Assembly: GCF_015207375.1 (NCBI RefSeq)
Contig: NZ_JADEWY010000006.1
Location: forward strand, 1-64,000
DNA: 64,000 bases
Source of the DNA: Coleofasciculus sp. LEGE 07092
Lineage (GTDB): Bacteria; Cyanobacteriota; Cyanobacteriia; Cyanobacteriales; Coleofasciculaceae
Reading direction: 5' to 3'
Both the position numbers and the translations under genes were made by a program. The notes beneath the pieces are model-generated. The model saw only the letters and a list, made by a program, of their open reading frames with translations, made no database searches and was not told where the DNA came from. The first letter of the stretch is position 1. The number at the start of each line of letters is the position of its first letter. Below, in pieces: positions 1-7,985 of the stretch.

Positions 1-2
1 TT

Positions 3-95
3 ACACAACAAGCAATGGCCCAAATCGAAGAGCAGATTTACCGCTTACCAACTTTGAAAAAATGGTTCGTTGAAATCTTTTGTCGAAGTGACTAA
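3..95 (+). CDS. C-terminal end of an unidentified protein (cut by window edge)
   Basis: An open frame enters from the left edge and stops at TAA 93-95, giving 30 residues that include AQIEEQIYRLP and end in FCRSD. The composition looks like the tail of a soluble helical protein. I do not recognise the family, and 30 residues are too few to exclude a chance open frame. It would lie 83 bp upstream of the threonine ammonia-lyase gene on the same strand. Confidence 0.25.
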   Translation, partial: TQQAMAQIEEQIYRLPTLKKWFVEIFCRSD

Positions 96-129
96 AGTTT
101 TGGATCATTTTTTAGTTGGAATACTCTTA

Positions 130-150
130 GTAAAGTAAAATTTTCTTTAC
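130..150. promoter_or_regulatory. AT-rich inverted repeat upstream of ilvA
   Basis: GTAAAG at 130-135 and CTTTAC at 145-150 are exact 6-base inverted arms around a 9-base AT core, ending 28 bp before the ilvA start. It could be an operator or a weak hairpin ending the upstream frame. No T-run follows, so a terminator is less likely. No regulator can be named. Confidence 0.25.
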
Positions 151-178
151 ACCCCGCATCTGCAACCCTATTTACCCC

Positions 179-1690
179 ATGCTCTGCGACTACCTAGTAC
201 AAATCCTGACGGCTCGTGTCTACGATGTCGCCCAAGAAACCCCCCTAGAATACGCCCCCAACCTATCCGCACGACTCAACAACAAACTCCTGCTCAAGCG
301 GGAAGATATGCAGTCCGTCTTTTCCTTCAAACTGCGGGGTGCTTACAACAAAATGGCGCAACTGCCGCCAGATATGCTGGCACAGGGCGTCATTGCCGCA
401 TCTGCCGGAAACCATGCCCAAGGCGTCGCCCTTGCTGCCCGTCAGCTAGGAACCCAAGCGATTATCGTTATGCCCGTAACCACACCCCAAGTTAAAGTAG
501 ATGCTGTCAAAGCCCGTGGGGGGGAGGTGGTGTTGCAGGGAGATACCTACGATGATGCATACACCTACGCCCGTCAACTGGAAGCAGACAAAGGCTTAAC
601 CTTCATTCACCCCTTTGATGATCCCTATGTAATTGCTGGACAGGGTACGATCGGCATGGAAATTTTGCGGCAATACCAGCAACCCATCCATGCCATCTTT
701 GTGGCAATTGGCGGTGGCGGATTAATCTCTGGAATTGGGGCGTATGTGAAACGGTTGCGTCCCGACATCAAGATTATTGGCGTTGAACCCGTGGATGCTG
801 ATGCCATGCATCAATCTCTCAAAGCCGGGAAACGGGTGCGCTTGCCGAATGTGGGTTTATTTGCCGATGGGGTTGCGGTGCGGGAAGTGGGGGAAGAAAC
901 CTTCCGTCTGTGTCAGGAATATGTGGATGAAATCATTTTGGTCGATACGGATGACACCTGTGCCGCGATTAAAGACGTATTTGAGGATACGCGATCAATT
1001 CTAGAACCAGCAGGAGCACTTGCGATCGCAGCAGCTAAAGCCTACGTCGAACGAGAACATATCCAGGGACAAACCTTAGTTGCCGTTGCCTGCGGTGCTA
1101 ACATGAATTTTGATCGCCTCCGCTTTGTGGCAGAACGGGCAGAGTTTGGCGAACGCCGCGAAGCTATTTTTGCCGTTACGATTCCTGAAGAACCCGGTAG
1201 TCTGCGTAAGTTTTGTGACTGTATGGGCAAACGGAACCTTACGGAGTTTAACTATCGCATTGCTGATCAAAAAGAAGCCCATATTTTTGTCGGAGTGCAA
1301 ATTCAAAACCGTGCTGATGCAGCAAAAATGGTTGAATCTTTTGAAGCTTGTGGATTCAAAACTCTGGATTTAACCGATGACGAACTGACAAAAATGCATC
1401 TACGGCACATGGTGGGTGGACATTCTCCCTTGGCTGATCATGAATTGCTTTATCGGTTTGAATTTCCCGAACGTCCAGGGGCATTAATGAAGTTTGTCGG
1501 TTCCATGAGTCCCAACTGGAATATTAGTCTGTTTCACTATCGGAATAATGGGGCAGATTATGGACGAATTGTTGTGGGAATGCAAGTGCCACCCCATGAG
1601 ATGGAACAGTGGCAGGCTTTTCTCGATACGTTGGGTTATCACTATTGGGATGAGAATAAGAATCCGGCGTATAAGTTGTTTTTGGGGTAA
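179..1690 (+). CDS. ilvA: Threonine ammonia-lyase, biosynthetic (threonine dehydratase)
   Basis: This PLP enzyme deaminates L-threonine to 2-oxobutanoate, the first committed step of isoleucine synthesis in the cytoplasm. The product is 503 residues, close to E. coli IlvA (514), and aligns with it by memory over its whole length. The PLP lysine is K51 in SFKLRGAYNK, the substrate loop is SAGNHAQG (75-82), and the phosphate-binding glycine loop is GGGG at 178-181. Two ACT-like regulatory domains follow at about 325-400 and 420-500, so isoleucine feedback control is expected from the family. The ATG at 179 has no clear Shine-Dalgarno, but it puts the N-terminus where homologues begin. Bases 756-1029 recur, diverged, in the mosaic pseudogene at 3068-3341. 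Confidence 0.97.
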   Translation: MLCDYLVQILTARVYDVAQETPLEYAPNLSARLNNKLLLKREDMQSVFSFKLRGAYNKMAQLPPDMLAQGVIAASAGNHAQGVALAARQLGTQAIIVMPVTTPQVKVDAVKARGGEVVLQGDTYDDAYTYARQLEADKGLTFIHPFDDPYVIAGQGTIGMEILRQYQQPIHAIFVAIGGGGLISGIGAYVKRLRPDIKIIGVEPVDADAMHQSLKAGKRVRLPNVGLFADGVAVREVGEETFRLCQEYVDEIILVDTDDTCAAIKDVFEDTRSILEPAGALAIAAAKAYVEREHIQGQTLVAVACGANMNFDRLRFVAERAEFGERREAIFAVTIPEEPGSLRKFCDCMGKRNLTEFNYRIADQKEAHIFVGVQIQNRADAAKMVESFEACGFKTLDLTDDELTKMHLRHMVGGHSPLADHELLYRFEFPERPGALMKFVGSMSPNWNISLFHYRNNGADYGRIVVGMQVPPHEMEQWQAFLDTLGYHYWDENKNPAYKLFLG

Positions 1691-1795
1691 AGACGATACA
1701 ATTTTGGCAGAGTGGTAATGACACCAAATTCGAAACAATGACCAAAAAAAATCAGTTCTTTATATGATTAATTACAGAAATAACTATTAATAGTC

Positions 1796-2239
1796 TCACA
1801 AAACCTTTTGAATAGTTTCTGAGATATGTCCTGGAAACAAATTAATTCCTAGTGCTGATTTGAGTAAGTAGCCAAACAGCATGAGCAGAGCACTCAACAT
1901 TAGGTTAATCGCAATCAACAGAATGACAGCGGCAACTACATTACCAATTTTAGCCATTCCATTCGATTCATAGCGACGCTGTTTTTTTCGCCGATCTTTC
2001 CCGACAAATAAAACGATATAGAAACGAGAGAGAACCAAGTCAACAACAAATCTAAGATCGACGATTTTAGGAGACGGTTTGGGAATAGCTTGGTCTAAGA
2101 CAGAGACAATTGCCTCGAGCTGTTCTGAATTAAAACTTGATAATACATGAGGCTCTACTCGTTGCAAGTAATAGCTAGGAGTTCTTGATAAATAATCTGA
2201 GGAGTTGACTTGCTCTTTTTGAAAAAATGCTCGTTTCAA
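1796..2239 (-). CDS. Conserved cyanobacterial membrane protein of unknown function
   Basis: A 147-residue protein. Residues 1-60 are soluble. A basic patch (GKDRRKKQRRYES, about 79-91) precedes one strongly hydrophobic segment of about 30 residues (98-127), which makes one long or two short membrane helices. The start is TTG at 2239, supported by AAGGAAGG about 8 bases upstream on the coding strand. I recall similar small proteins in other cyanobacteria but no function. It converges on ilvA across 105 bp and is followed upstream by another minus-strand membrane gene, so the two may be co-transcribed. The function is unknown. Confidence 0.7.
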   Translation of the reverse strand: MKRAFFQKEQVNSSDYLSRTPSYYLQRVEPHVLSSFNSEQLEAIVSVLDQAIPKPSPKIVDLRFVVDLVLSRFYIVLFVGKDRRKKQRRYESNGMAKIGNVVAAVILLIAINLMLSALLMLFGYLLKSALGINLFPGHISETIQKVL

Positions 2240-2315
2240 CGGATTAACCTTCCTTTTGTTAAAGCAGATAGTAGGGCTTTATCAATACCCCTAGAATCAA
2301 AAACAAGGGTGAAAA

Positions 2316-2765
2316 CTAATAACCTGAACCGGGTAAGAAACTACTATTCATAATTTGACCAAGTTTCAGCCCCAACCCAGTAACCGTTGCCAAAACCAAA
2401 AACGCTTGAACTTGGTTGGTATCAATCCGTGCCATCGCTCTCCTAGCAAACGCCAAAGTTAGCACTAACGCTAACCCCAGAAACCAGCCTAATGCTAAAG
2501 AGCCTGCCCACACTGCAATTCCACTACCGCGAACGGTTTCAGGCCAAGCATAAGCGATCGCTCCCGCCCACACCACGCCAACCACCCAAGTCACAGCAAC
2601 CGCAACAGCATCCGCTCCGACTAAAGCTAAGTGCAACGTTATGAGTGTAGTTCCAGCCCAAGCAATCCAGTGAGCGTTATAGTCAGATAACAGCCAACCC
2701 ACCAAGATAGACACGAAGAAGAGTGCCGTCAGATGGAACCATGAACCTTGTTTTCTGCGTAACAT
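2316..2765 (-). CDS. Multi-spanning membrane protein of unknown function
   Basis: A 149-residue, mostly hydrophobic protein with about four to five predicted membrane helices (roughly 12-28, 33-60, 62-76, 82-108 and 120-137) and a positively charged N-terminus (MLRRK) suggesting a cytoplasmic start. It begins at ATG 2765 and ends 76 bp before the next minus-strand gene. There is no catalytic motif. I do not recognise a characterised family, and conserved cyanobacterial membrane protein is the safest name. Confidence 0.72.
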   Translation of the reverse strand: MLRRKQGSWFHLTALFFVSILVGWLLSDYNAHWIAWAGTTLITLHLALVGADAVAVAVTWVVGVVWAGAIAYAWPETVRGSGIAVWAGSLALGWFLGLALVLTLAFARRAMARIDTNQVQAFLVLATVTGLGLKLGQIMNSSFLPGSGY

Positions 2766-3007
2766 TAACCTAAGTAGCTTTCGATGTGTCTTTCGCTACA
2801 CCTTAGCCTGCATTTAGTTGTGCTGCGATCGGGAAATCTACTGAAAAGGTATCCCCATGACTTCCTGCTTTCTTAGGGCAATCTCGGTTGAGAATTCCTC
2901 ATCCTTGGGTTAGGAAATCCTTCTTTATAGTACAATTGAACTAATATAAACTAGCGGTTTGACTGTACCAAGTACCATTAGCCGATACCCTAAATCTAAA
3001 TAAAACT

Positions 3008-3067
3008 ATGTGTGGCAGATTTACTCAAACTCAATCCCCAGAGGCAATTGCCCAAGCTTTCCAATTA
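3008..3067 (+). pseudogene. 5' remnant of an SRAP (YedK/HMCES-like) gene
   Basis: ATG 3008 opens a frame reading [18 protein letters not shown], the hallmark start of SRAP-domain proteins. In that family Cys2, exposed after removal of Met, crosslinks abasic sites in single-stranded DNA. The similarity stops after about 20 residues, where the DNA switches at 3068 to an internal ilvA segment in a different reading frame. The 240-bp upstream gap therefore probably holds the original SRAP promoter. A C-terminal SRAP remnant lies at 29071-29260, 26 kb away on the same strand. No intact SRAP gene is seen in this window. Confidence 0.7.
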
Positions 3068-3504
3068 TGCGTCCCGAAATCAAGATTATTGCTGTTGAAC
3101 CCGTCGATGCTGATGCTATGTCTCAATCCCTGAAAGCCGGGAAACGGGTGCGCTTGTCGAATGTGGGTTTATTTGCCGATGGGGTAGCGGTGCGGGAAGT
3201 GGGGGAAGAAACCTTCCGTCTGTGTCAGGAATATGTCAATGAAATTATTTTAGTAGATACGGATGATACCTGTGCGGCGATAAAAGACGTGTTTGAGGAT
3301 ACGCGATCAATTTTAGAACCTGCTGGAGCACTTGCGATCGCGTCGCGTCACCCTTTCGATGACTCGGTACGCACAGCCGCAGCAGCAGGGATTGAAGCGA
3401 TCGTGCAACCGGGGGGAAGTTTGCGGGATAAAGATTCGATTCAGGCGGCAAATGAATTGGGTTTGGCGATGGTTTTCACGGGTGTGCGCCATTTCTTGCA
3501 TTAA
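3068..3504 (+). pseudogene. Mosaic fragment: internal ilvA piece joined in frame to the purH 3' end
   Basis: Bases 3068-3341 align without gaps to ilvA bases 756-1029 (constant offset 2312). I count 23 mismatches in 274 bp, most of them synonymous. Similarity ends exactly at a HIP1 octamer GCGATCGC (3334-3341). From there the frame continues into the C-terminus of PurH (IMP cyclohydrolase/AICAR formyltransferase), recognisable by [27 protein letters not shown] and the terminal TGVRHFLH with its natural stop at 3502-3504. The ilvA-purH join is in frame, but the SRAP start before it is not. The ilvA part has neither the PLP lysine nor ACT domains, so no enzyme activity is expected from the 164-residue frame that begins at GTG 3010. 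Confidence 0.85.
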
Positions 3505-3667
3505 AAAAAAGCTGAGTCGCTTGCAAGCAACCTATAAAAAAATACTTATCCCTCAATAGTGGGAGGTTAGCCGCTGACGGTATTTCCTAAGATGAGTTCA
3601 CACCACTCAGCTAAGTAAAAATAGCTAAGTTTTAGAGAAGATTTGAGAGAGATGGAGATTTCGTGAT

Positions 3668-3955
3668 ATGACTGCTGGAACCAGTGGAGTCGGTGCAAGT
3701 GTGGCGGCGGCTAGAATCAGAGCGACTCAAGCATCCGGTGCAATTGTGAAAGTCAAAGCCCATGAGTTTCTAACAATCCTCAAACAAGCCGAAAATCCTC
3801 TGGTTGTATCCTCAGCATTCTGGTTATTTGGAACCAAGTATCAGTATTTGACAGGGTATAAAGGTCTGATTTTTTACGCCGACTCCGATACTCGATTACC
3901 CCTTCCTGGCGATATTGAGTTAGTCGAAGCTGAAAAAATATGGGTTCCGCGTTAA
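3668..3955 (+). CDS. Small conserved protein of unknown function
   Basis: A 95-residue soluble protein. Its Ala/Gly-rich start (TAGTSGVGASVAAARIRATQASG) is followed by a compact alpha/beta-like part containing VVSSAFWLFGTKYQYLTGYK and ending EKIWVPR. The ATG at 3668 has a GGAG about 10 bases upstream. It ends 9 bp before the convergent O-methyltransferase stop. I recall similar short proteins in filamentous cyanobacteria without an assigned role. It has no membrane segment, signal peptide or metal motif. Confidence 0.65.
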   Translation: MTAGTSGVGASVAAARIRATQASGAIVKVKAHEFLTILKQAENPLVVSSAFWLFGTKYQYLTGYKGLIFYADSDTRLPLPGDIELVEAEKIWVPR

Positions 3956-3964
3956 GGTTAGACA

Positions 3965-4630
3965 TTAACGGCGCTTGAGCGCTAGAGTCAGTCCATCAGC
4001 AATTGGCACCAAACTCAGCGCCACTCGTTCATCCTGAGACAATTTTTCGTTAAACGCCCGAATTGCTTGCGTATTGTTGTCTTGTACCTGGGAATCGGCA
4101 ACTCGTCCCGACCAAAGCACGTTATCAATAGCAATTAAACCACCAGGGCGAATTAACTGGAGCGATCGCTCATAGTAACCCGGATAATTCTTTTTATCGG
4201 CATCGATAAAGGCAAAATCAAAGGTTTCTGCAAGCCCCGCCGCTAATAACTCGTCTAACGTCTCAAGGGCTGGTGCTAATCGCAACTCTACTTTATGAGC
4301 TACCTCAGCCTTTTCCCAATAGCGACGAGCAACAGCAGTATACTCCTCACTCACATCACAGGCTACTAGTTTGCCATCAGCAGGCAGAGCCAGCGCCACC
4401 GCCAGAGAACTGTAACCCGTAAAAACTCCAACTTCTAAGGTTTTTGTAGCCCCCATAAGCTGAACCAGCAACGCCATGAATTGACCTTGTTCTGGTGCAA
4501 TCTGCATCACAGCATTGTGGTAGCCAAGGGTTTCTTCGCGCAACTGTCGGAGAATCTCCGGTTCCCGCAACGAAACGGATAAGAAGTAATCGTAGAGCTG
4601 ATTATCTAAGCCAAAAGTCTTTTTGGACAT
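3965..4630 (-). CDS. Class I SAM-dependent O-methyltransferase (CCoAOMT/COMT family)
   Basis: A 221-residue enzyme expected to transfer methyl from S-adenosylmethionine to a hydroxyl, classically on catechol-type substrates. The SAM motif I is LEVGVFTGYSSLAVALALP, followed by VACDVSEEYTAVARRYW (acidic ribose-binding residue) and the metal-binding region FDFAFIDADKKNYPGYYE, with IDNVLWSGRV after it. This is the usual order in the bacterial caffeoyl-CoA-type O-methyltransferase family, whose members are about 220 residues and Mg2+-dependent. The substrate is unknown. It starts at ATG 4630 and diverges from the lipoprotein gene across 54 bp. Confidence 0.92.
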   Translation of the reverse strand: MSKKTFGLDNQLYDYFLSVSLREPEILRQLREETLGYHNAVMQIAPEQGQFMALLVQLMGATKTLEVGVFTGYSSLAVALALPADGKLVACDVSEEYTAVARRYWEKAEVAHKVELRLAPALETLDELLAAGLAETFDFAFIDADKKNYPGYYERSLQLIRPGGLIAIDNVLWSGRVADSQVQDNNTQAIRAFNEKLSQDERVALSLVPIADGLTLALKRR

Positions 4631-4684
4631 CGCGGAGCCTGAAAATGAAAGATACCGATCCCGATTCTACCCTTGGAGATTAGC

Positions 4685-5128
4685 ATGCATCGAGCTGCAC
4701 CATTGATAATTCGCGTTATTTTAATAGCAGTACTAGCAATTACCCTAACCGCTTGTGGCACGAGTACTCCCCCTCTGAGTCTAGCACCGGGAAAATCCCT
4801 CGTGGAAAAAGCGATCGCCCTCCAAGTCAAGCAAACCCAACAGCAGCTTACTCAACAACTGCAATCCTCTTTATCCAATATTGACATTACTGGGGTGAAG
4901 CTCAAGCAACTCGAACCTCTATTCCTAGGGAATTTACCCACCTACCGCATCCGGGGAACCTACAGCCTTAGCATCAAGCTACCCACACAACAGGTAACTC
5001 AATCCCATAATGCCTTCGATGTCTATCTCCAACGGCAAAAAGAAGGTAAAACCTGGCGTTTGGCAATTCCCCAAGAAAATAGTGAGGGTGTGCCAAGGAA
5101 CTGGCGTACCTACTTAATTGCTTGGTAG
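4685..5128 (+). CDS. Small lipoprotein of unknown function
   Basis: ATG 4685 is preferred because GGAG lies 6 bases upstream. A TTG four codons earlier, at 4673, is possible but would sit on that Shine-Dalgarno. The 147-residue product has a hydrophobic signal (IIRVILIAVLAITL) ending in the lipobox LTAC, with the lipidated Cys at about position 24, so it should be anchored in a membrane facing the periplasm. The mature part, with VKQTQQQLTQQLQSSLSN and a beta-rich stretch, has no motif I recognise. It lies alone between a divergent methyltransferase and the lactate dehydrogenase. Confidence 0.8.
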   Translation: MHRAAPLIIRVILIAVLAITLTACGTSTPPLSLAPGKSLVEKAIALQVKQTQQQLTQQLQSSLSNIDITGVKLKQLEPLFLGNLPTYRIRGTYSLSIKLPTQQVTQSHNAFDVYLQRQKEGKTWRLAIPQENSEGVPRNWRTYLIAW

Positions 5129-5153
5129 TCAGTTATAGCATTTCCTAGCATCA

Positions 5154-5215
5154 TGAGGTACATTGAGTTTTCTTACCTACTCCCCACTCCCTAAACTCCA
5201 GGGTATTGTACCTCA
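5154..5215. repeat. Inverted repeat downstream of the lipoprotein gene
   Basis: TGAGGTACA (5154-5162) and TGTACCTCA (5207-5215) are exact 9-base inverted arms separated by 44 bases, 26 bp after the lipoprotein stop. The long loop and lack of a T-run make a classic terminator doubtful. It may be a transcript-end structure or a degenerate palindromic repeat. Confidence 0.3.
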
Positions 5216-5337
5216 CCAGATAGAGAAACCCAGGACAGCTTATACCTATGGTATGATTTTGTGCTTACCGATAATAAGGCAAGATGTGAATTAAAACCAT
5301 TCTCCACTCAGTAAGGGCACTTTAGAATCCCAAAAGC

Positions 5338-6351
5338 ATGAAAGTTGCCGTCTTCAGCACCAAATCCTACGACCAAAAGTTTCTCGAAGCTGCCAATACT
5401 CACTACAATCACGAACTGGTCTTTTTTGAACCCCGTCTGACTAACGATACAGCACCCCTGGCAGCCGGATTCCCAGCCGTCTGCGTGTTTATCAACGACG
5501 AACTTAATCAGAAAACATTGCAAGTTCTCGCTGCCGAGGGAACGAAACTAATTGCTACTCGTTCGGCTGGTTTCAATCAGGTGGATCTTAACGCCGCCAA
5601 TCAGTTAGGGATGAGTGTCGTGCGCGTTCCTGCTTATTCACCCTATGCCGTTGCCGAACATACAGTTGGACTAATTTTAACCCTCAATCGCAAGATTCAT
5701 CGTGCCTACAACCGAGTACGAGATGGTAATTTTTCTTTAGACGGATTTATCGGATTCGACTTGCACAGTCGCACAGTCGGAATTATCGGCACGGGTAAAA
5801 TTGGATTCATCGTAGCACAAATTTTAAAAGGATTTGGCTGTCAGTTGCTCGGTTACGACGTCTATCCCAATGCCGATGCCGAAGCACTCGGGATGAAGTA
5901 TGTAGAATTGCCTGAACTGTTCGCCGCTTCAGATATTATTTCTCTCCACTGTCCTCTAACCCCCCAAACCTATCATCTTATTAATGCTCAATCCTTAGAG
6001 CAGATGAAACAAGGCGTCATGCTGATTAATACGAGTCGAGGGGCGCTAATTGATACAACCGCCGTCATTGATGCTCTCAAATCACGGCAAATTGGCTATC
6101 TCGGGTTGGATGTCTACGAGCAAGAATCAAATTTGTTCTTTGAGGACTTGTCTGAAGAAGTTATTGAGGACGATGTTTTCCAACGCCTGCTAACCTTTCC
6201 TAATGTGCTGATTACGGGTCATCAAGCCTTTTTTACTGAAGAGGCTCTGAAGAATATTGCTGACACAACTTTATCTAACATTACAGACGTAGAATCGGGG
6301 CGTCCTTGTCCAAACGAAGTTAGAGCCAAGGGTGTTCTCAAAAGCAAATAA
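5338..6351 (+). CDS. ldhA: D-lactate dehydrogenase (2-hydroxyacid dehydrogenase family)
   Basis: This cytoplasmic enzyme interconverts pyruvate and D-lactate with NADH, a fermentation outlet in the dark. At 337 residues it matches fermentative D-LDH (E. coli LdhA, 329). Visible landmarks are the start [11 protein letters not shown], the NAD-binding GTGKIG, and the catalytic Arg in NTSRGALID. The catalytic Glu lies in the [11 protein letters not shown] region and the His in [13 protein letters not shown]. These fit D-LDH rather than formate or phosphoglycerate dehydrogenase. Pyruvate is the expected substrate from family resemblance, but other 2-oxoacids cannot be excluded. The gene is monocistronic by context, with a 209-bp upstream gap and a 719-bp downstream gap. 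Confidence 0.92.
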   Translation: MKVAVFSTKSYDQKFLEAANTHYNHELVFFEPRLTNDTAPLAAGFPAVCVFINDELNQKTLQVLAAEGTKLIATRSAGFNQVDLNAANQLGMSVVRVPAYSPYAVAEHTVGLILTLNRKIHRAYNRVRDGNFSLDGFIGFDLHSRTVGIIGTGKIGFIVAQILKGFGCQLLGYDVYPNADAEALGMKYVELPELFAASDIISLHCPLTPQTYHLINAQSLEQMKQGVMLINTSRGALIDTTAVIDALKSRQIGYLGLDVYEQESNLFFEDLSEEVIEDDVFQRLLTFPNVLITGHQAFFTEEALKNIADTTLSNITDVESGRPCPNEVRAKGVLKSK

Positions 6352-7070
6352 AACTATTATGCAGACTTTATATAATTTACCTTAAACATCCTATAATCTA
6401 AGATCGGGGGTTTGCCCAGATCAGTTTTACCAATCTCATGACGATCTAAAATTGATCTGACAGAATCAATGATGATTGGTAATTGTAAAGGGCATAGCGG
6501 CGCTCTTCCCCAAAAAGTCTGGTGGATAGGGGGAATTCCACGGGTTGGACATTAAGAAACATTTCATTCGGTCTTCTAGAGCCAGTTGTTCATTCCACCC
6601 TCTTGCTAGAATATTCTTTTCGCGCTAGTATAGCGACTTGCTTTCTTTATATCAATATATCAATGAGAAAAACCCGACTCAACCTTATCCTTGTTTAAGT
6701 AGTTTTAACGGTTGAATGAACAGGATGGCGGACTAAGTCTGCCAATATGTCACGATTGAAACTGTATCTTAATTCTATGGGCGATTCTCCTTTAAAAGTT
6801 CTTGCCTTAATACCCGTCCTAGGTTAGGATAGCTACCTTAATCCATTGCATCAGGGACTCTACTGAATTGTACTGTTTAGAATTTTCATTTCAAACTTCT
6901 GTAAAGGATTGAAGCGTTTTGAGATAGGATGTACAACGTCTTCCCTCAAAAATGCTAAACGATGGTCATTGATTCTAAACTTCAAGGGAAATGTTTGTCA
7001 AAAAATCCCTAGACAAGCCCTTTCCCCAAATGTCTAAAAACCAGAGTGCATTCTAGGGTGCTGCCTGCTC
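6352..7070. other. 719-bp intergenic region before the surface-protein cluster
   Basis: I see no convincing ORF, tRNA or known riboswitch here. A weak hairpin lies at 6402-6422. The rest is moderately AT-rich and stop-dense in all frames. The stretch 6900-7070 should hold the promoter of the 7071 gene, but I cannot pick reliable -35/-10 boxes. Confidence 0.5.
6402..6422 (+). terminator. Possible weak terminator after ldhA
   Basis: GATCGGG pairs with CCC-A-GATC across a 6-base loop (one bulged A) and is followed by AGTTTT. The stem is short and the T-tract only four bases, so termination would be inefficient. It lies 51 bp after the ldhA stop. Confidence 0.3.
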
Positions 7071-7985
7071 ATGAAATCTCTAACTCAGCAGTTAGAAAGC
7101 TGTAAGCTTTTACTAACTGTTCTTCTCAGTGTTTCCTTTTTCACCGGGGCTTCGTCGGTTACGGCGAATGAAATTAAAAATCAAGCCTCGGCGTCTGGCG
7201 ATAACCTGCCCGATATTGTTAACTCAAATGAAACTTCGCTAGTTGCCGGTCAAGCAGCGTTAGAACTGATTAAAACAGCAGATCGGGCGGCGGCTGAACC
7301 GGGCGATACCATTGTTTATCGCCTCGCCCTGAAAAACACGGGTGAATCGTCTGCCAACACTCTCGTCATCACCGATACGCTGCCCTTGGGCTTGCAGTAT
7401 TTGCCAGAGTCATTACGAGGCGCAATCGGAACGGGAACCACTACAACTCCCGTGGATTTGCCCCCAGCCACCCAATCGAATCGAACCCTCACTTTTACCT
7501 ATCCCAGGCTAGAGCCGAATCAGACGCTGACGATCGTCTACGCTGCTGTGGCGACACCAGATGCCATTCGGGGAGATGGTAGAAACGTAGCTCAGGAGAG
7601 TCGGAGCAATATTGCCACCTTTGAGGTGCGAATTCGTCCTGGAATTCTCTCAGACTGCGGCACTATTGTTGGGCGAGTCTTTGTCGATAAGAACTTTGAC
7701 GGCGAACAGCAACGTGGGGAACCGGGAGTGCCAAATGCCGTGATTTATATGGATAACGGCAACCGCATTACCACCGATGCCAACGGCTTGTTCTCCCTCG
7801 CTAACGTTATTGCCGGTCATCGCGTTGGCACCCTAGATTTAAGCAGCCTGCCAGGATACAGTCTCGCTCCCAATCTCTACTTTATTGAAGGCAACAGTCA
7901 GTCTCGCTTAGTGCGACTCCAACCGGGTGGACTCGTGCGGATGAACTTTGGGGTGACACCTGCCTATGGGGAGGAACAACTATGA
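7071..7985 (+). CDS. Secreted protein with a DUF11-type and an SdrD B-like domain
   Basis: A 304-residue exported protein. The signal peptide (CKLLLTVLLSVSFFTGASSVTA) probably cleaves near residue 32. Residues about 65-190 form a DUF11 (conserved-repeat) domain with the typical IKTADRAAAEPGDTIVYRL start and NTLVITDTLP. Residues about 198-300 resemble an SdrD B-like domain (GRVFVDKNFDGEQQRGEPG with a Ca-loop-like acidic run, then ITTDANGLFSL). Both are surface-protein beta-sandwich folds. The stop overlaps the next gene by 4 bp (ATGA at 7982-7985), so translation is probably coupled to the beta-barrel gene. The likely role is as a periplasmic or surface subunit of the system encoded by 7071-19150, inferred from context. 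Confidence 0.85.
   Translation: MKSLTQQLESCKLLLTVLLSVSFFTGASSVTANEIKNQASASGDNLPDIVNSNETSLVAGQAALELIKTADRAAAEPGDTIVYRLALKNTGESSANTLVITDTLPLGLQYLPESLRGAIGTGTTTTPVDLPPATQSNRTLTFTYPRLEPNQTLTIVYAAVATPDAIRGDGRNVAQESRSNIATFEVRIRPGILSDCGTIVGRVFVDKNFDGEQQRGEPGVPNAVIYMDNGNRITTDANGLFSLANVIAGHRVGTLDLSSLPGYSLAPNLYFIEGNSQSRLVRLQPGGLVRMNFGVTPAYGEEQL

Noticed and set aside
3068-3341. Misassembly of the local ilvA gene as the source of the mosaic
   Set aside because: The segment differs from the local ilvA at 23 of 274 positions, mostly synonymous, so it is not a copied read of the same locus; an assembly join to another locus still cannot be excluded and is noted as a test.
6352-7070. tRNA, small RNA or missed gene in the long gap
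   Set aside because: I found no cloverleaf-like fold, no 3' CCA region and no frame longer than a few dozen codons with a plausible start.
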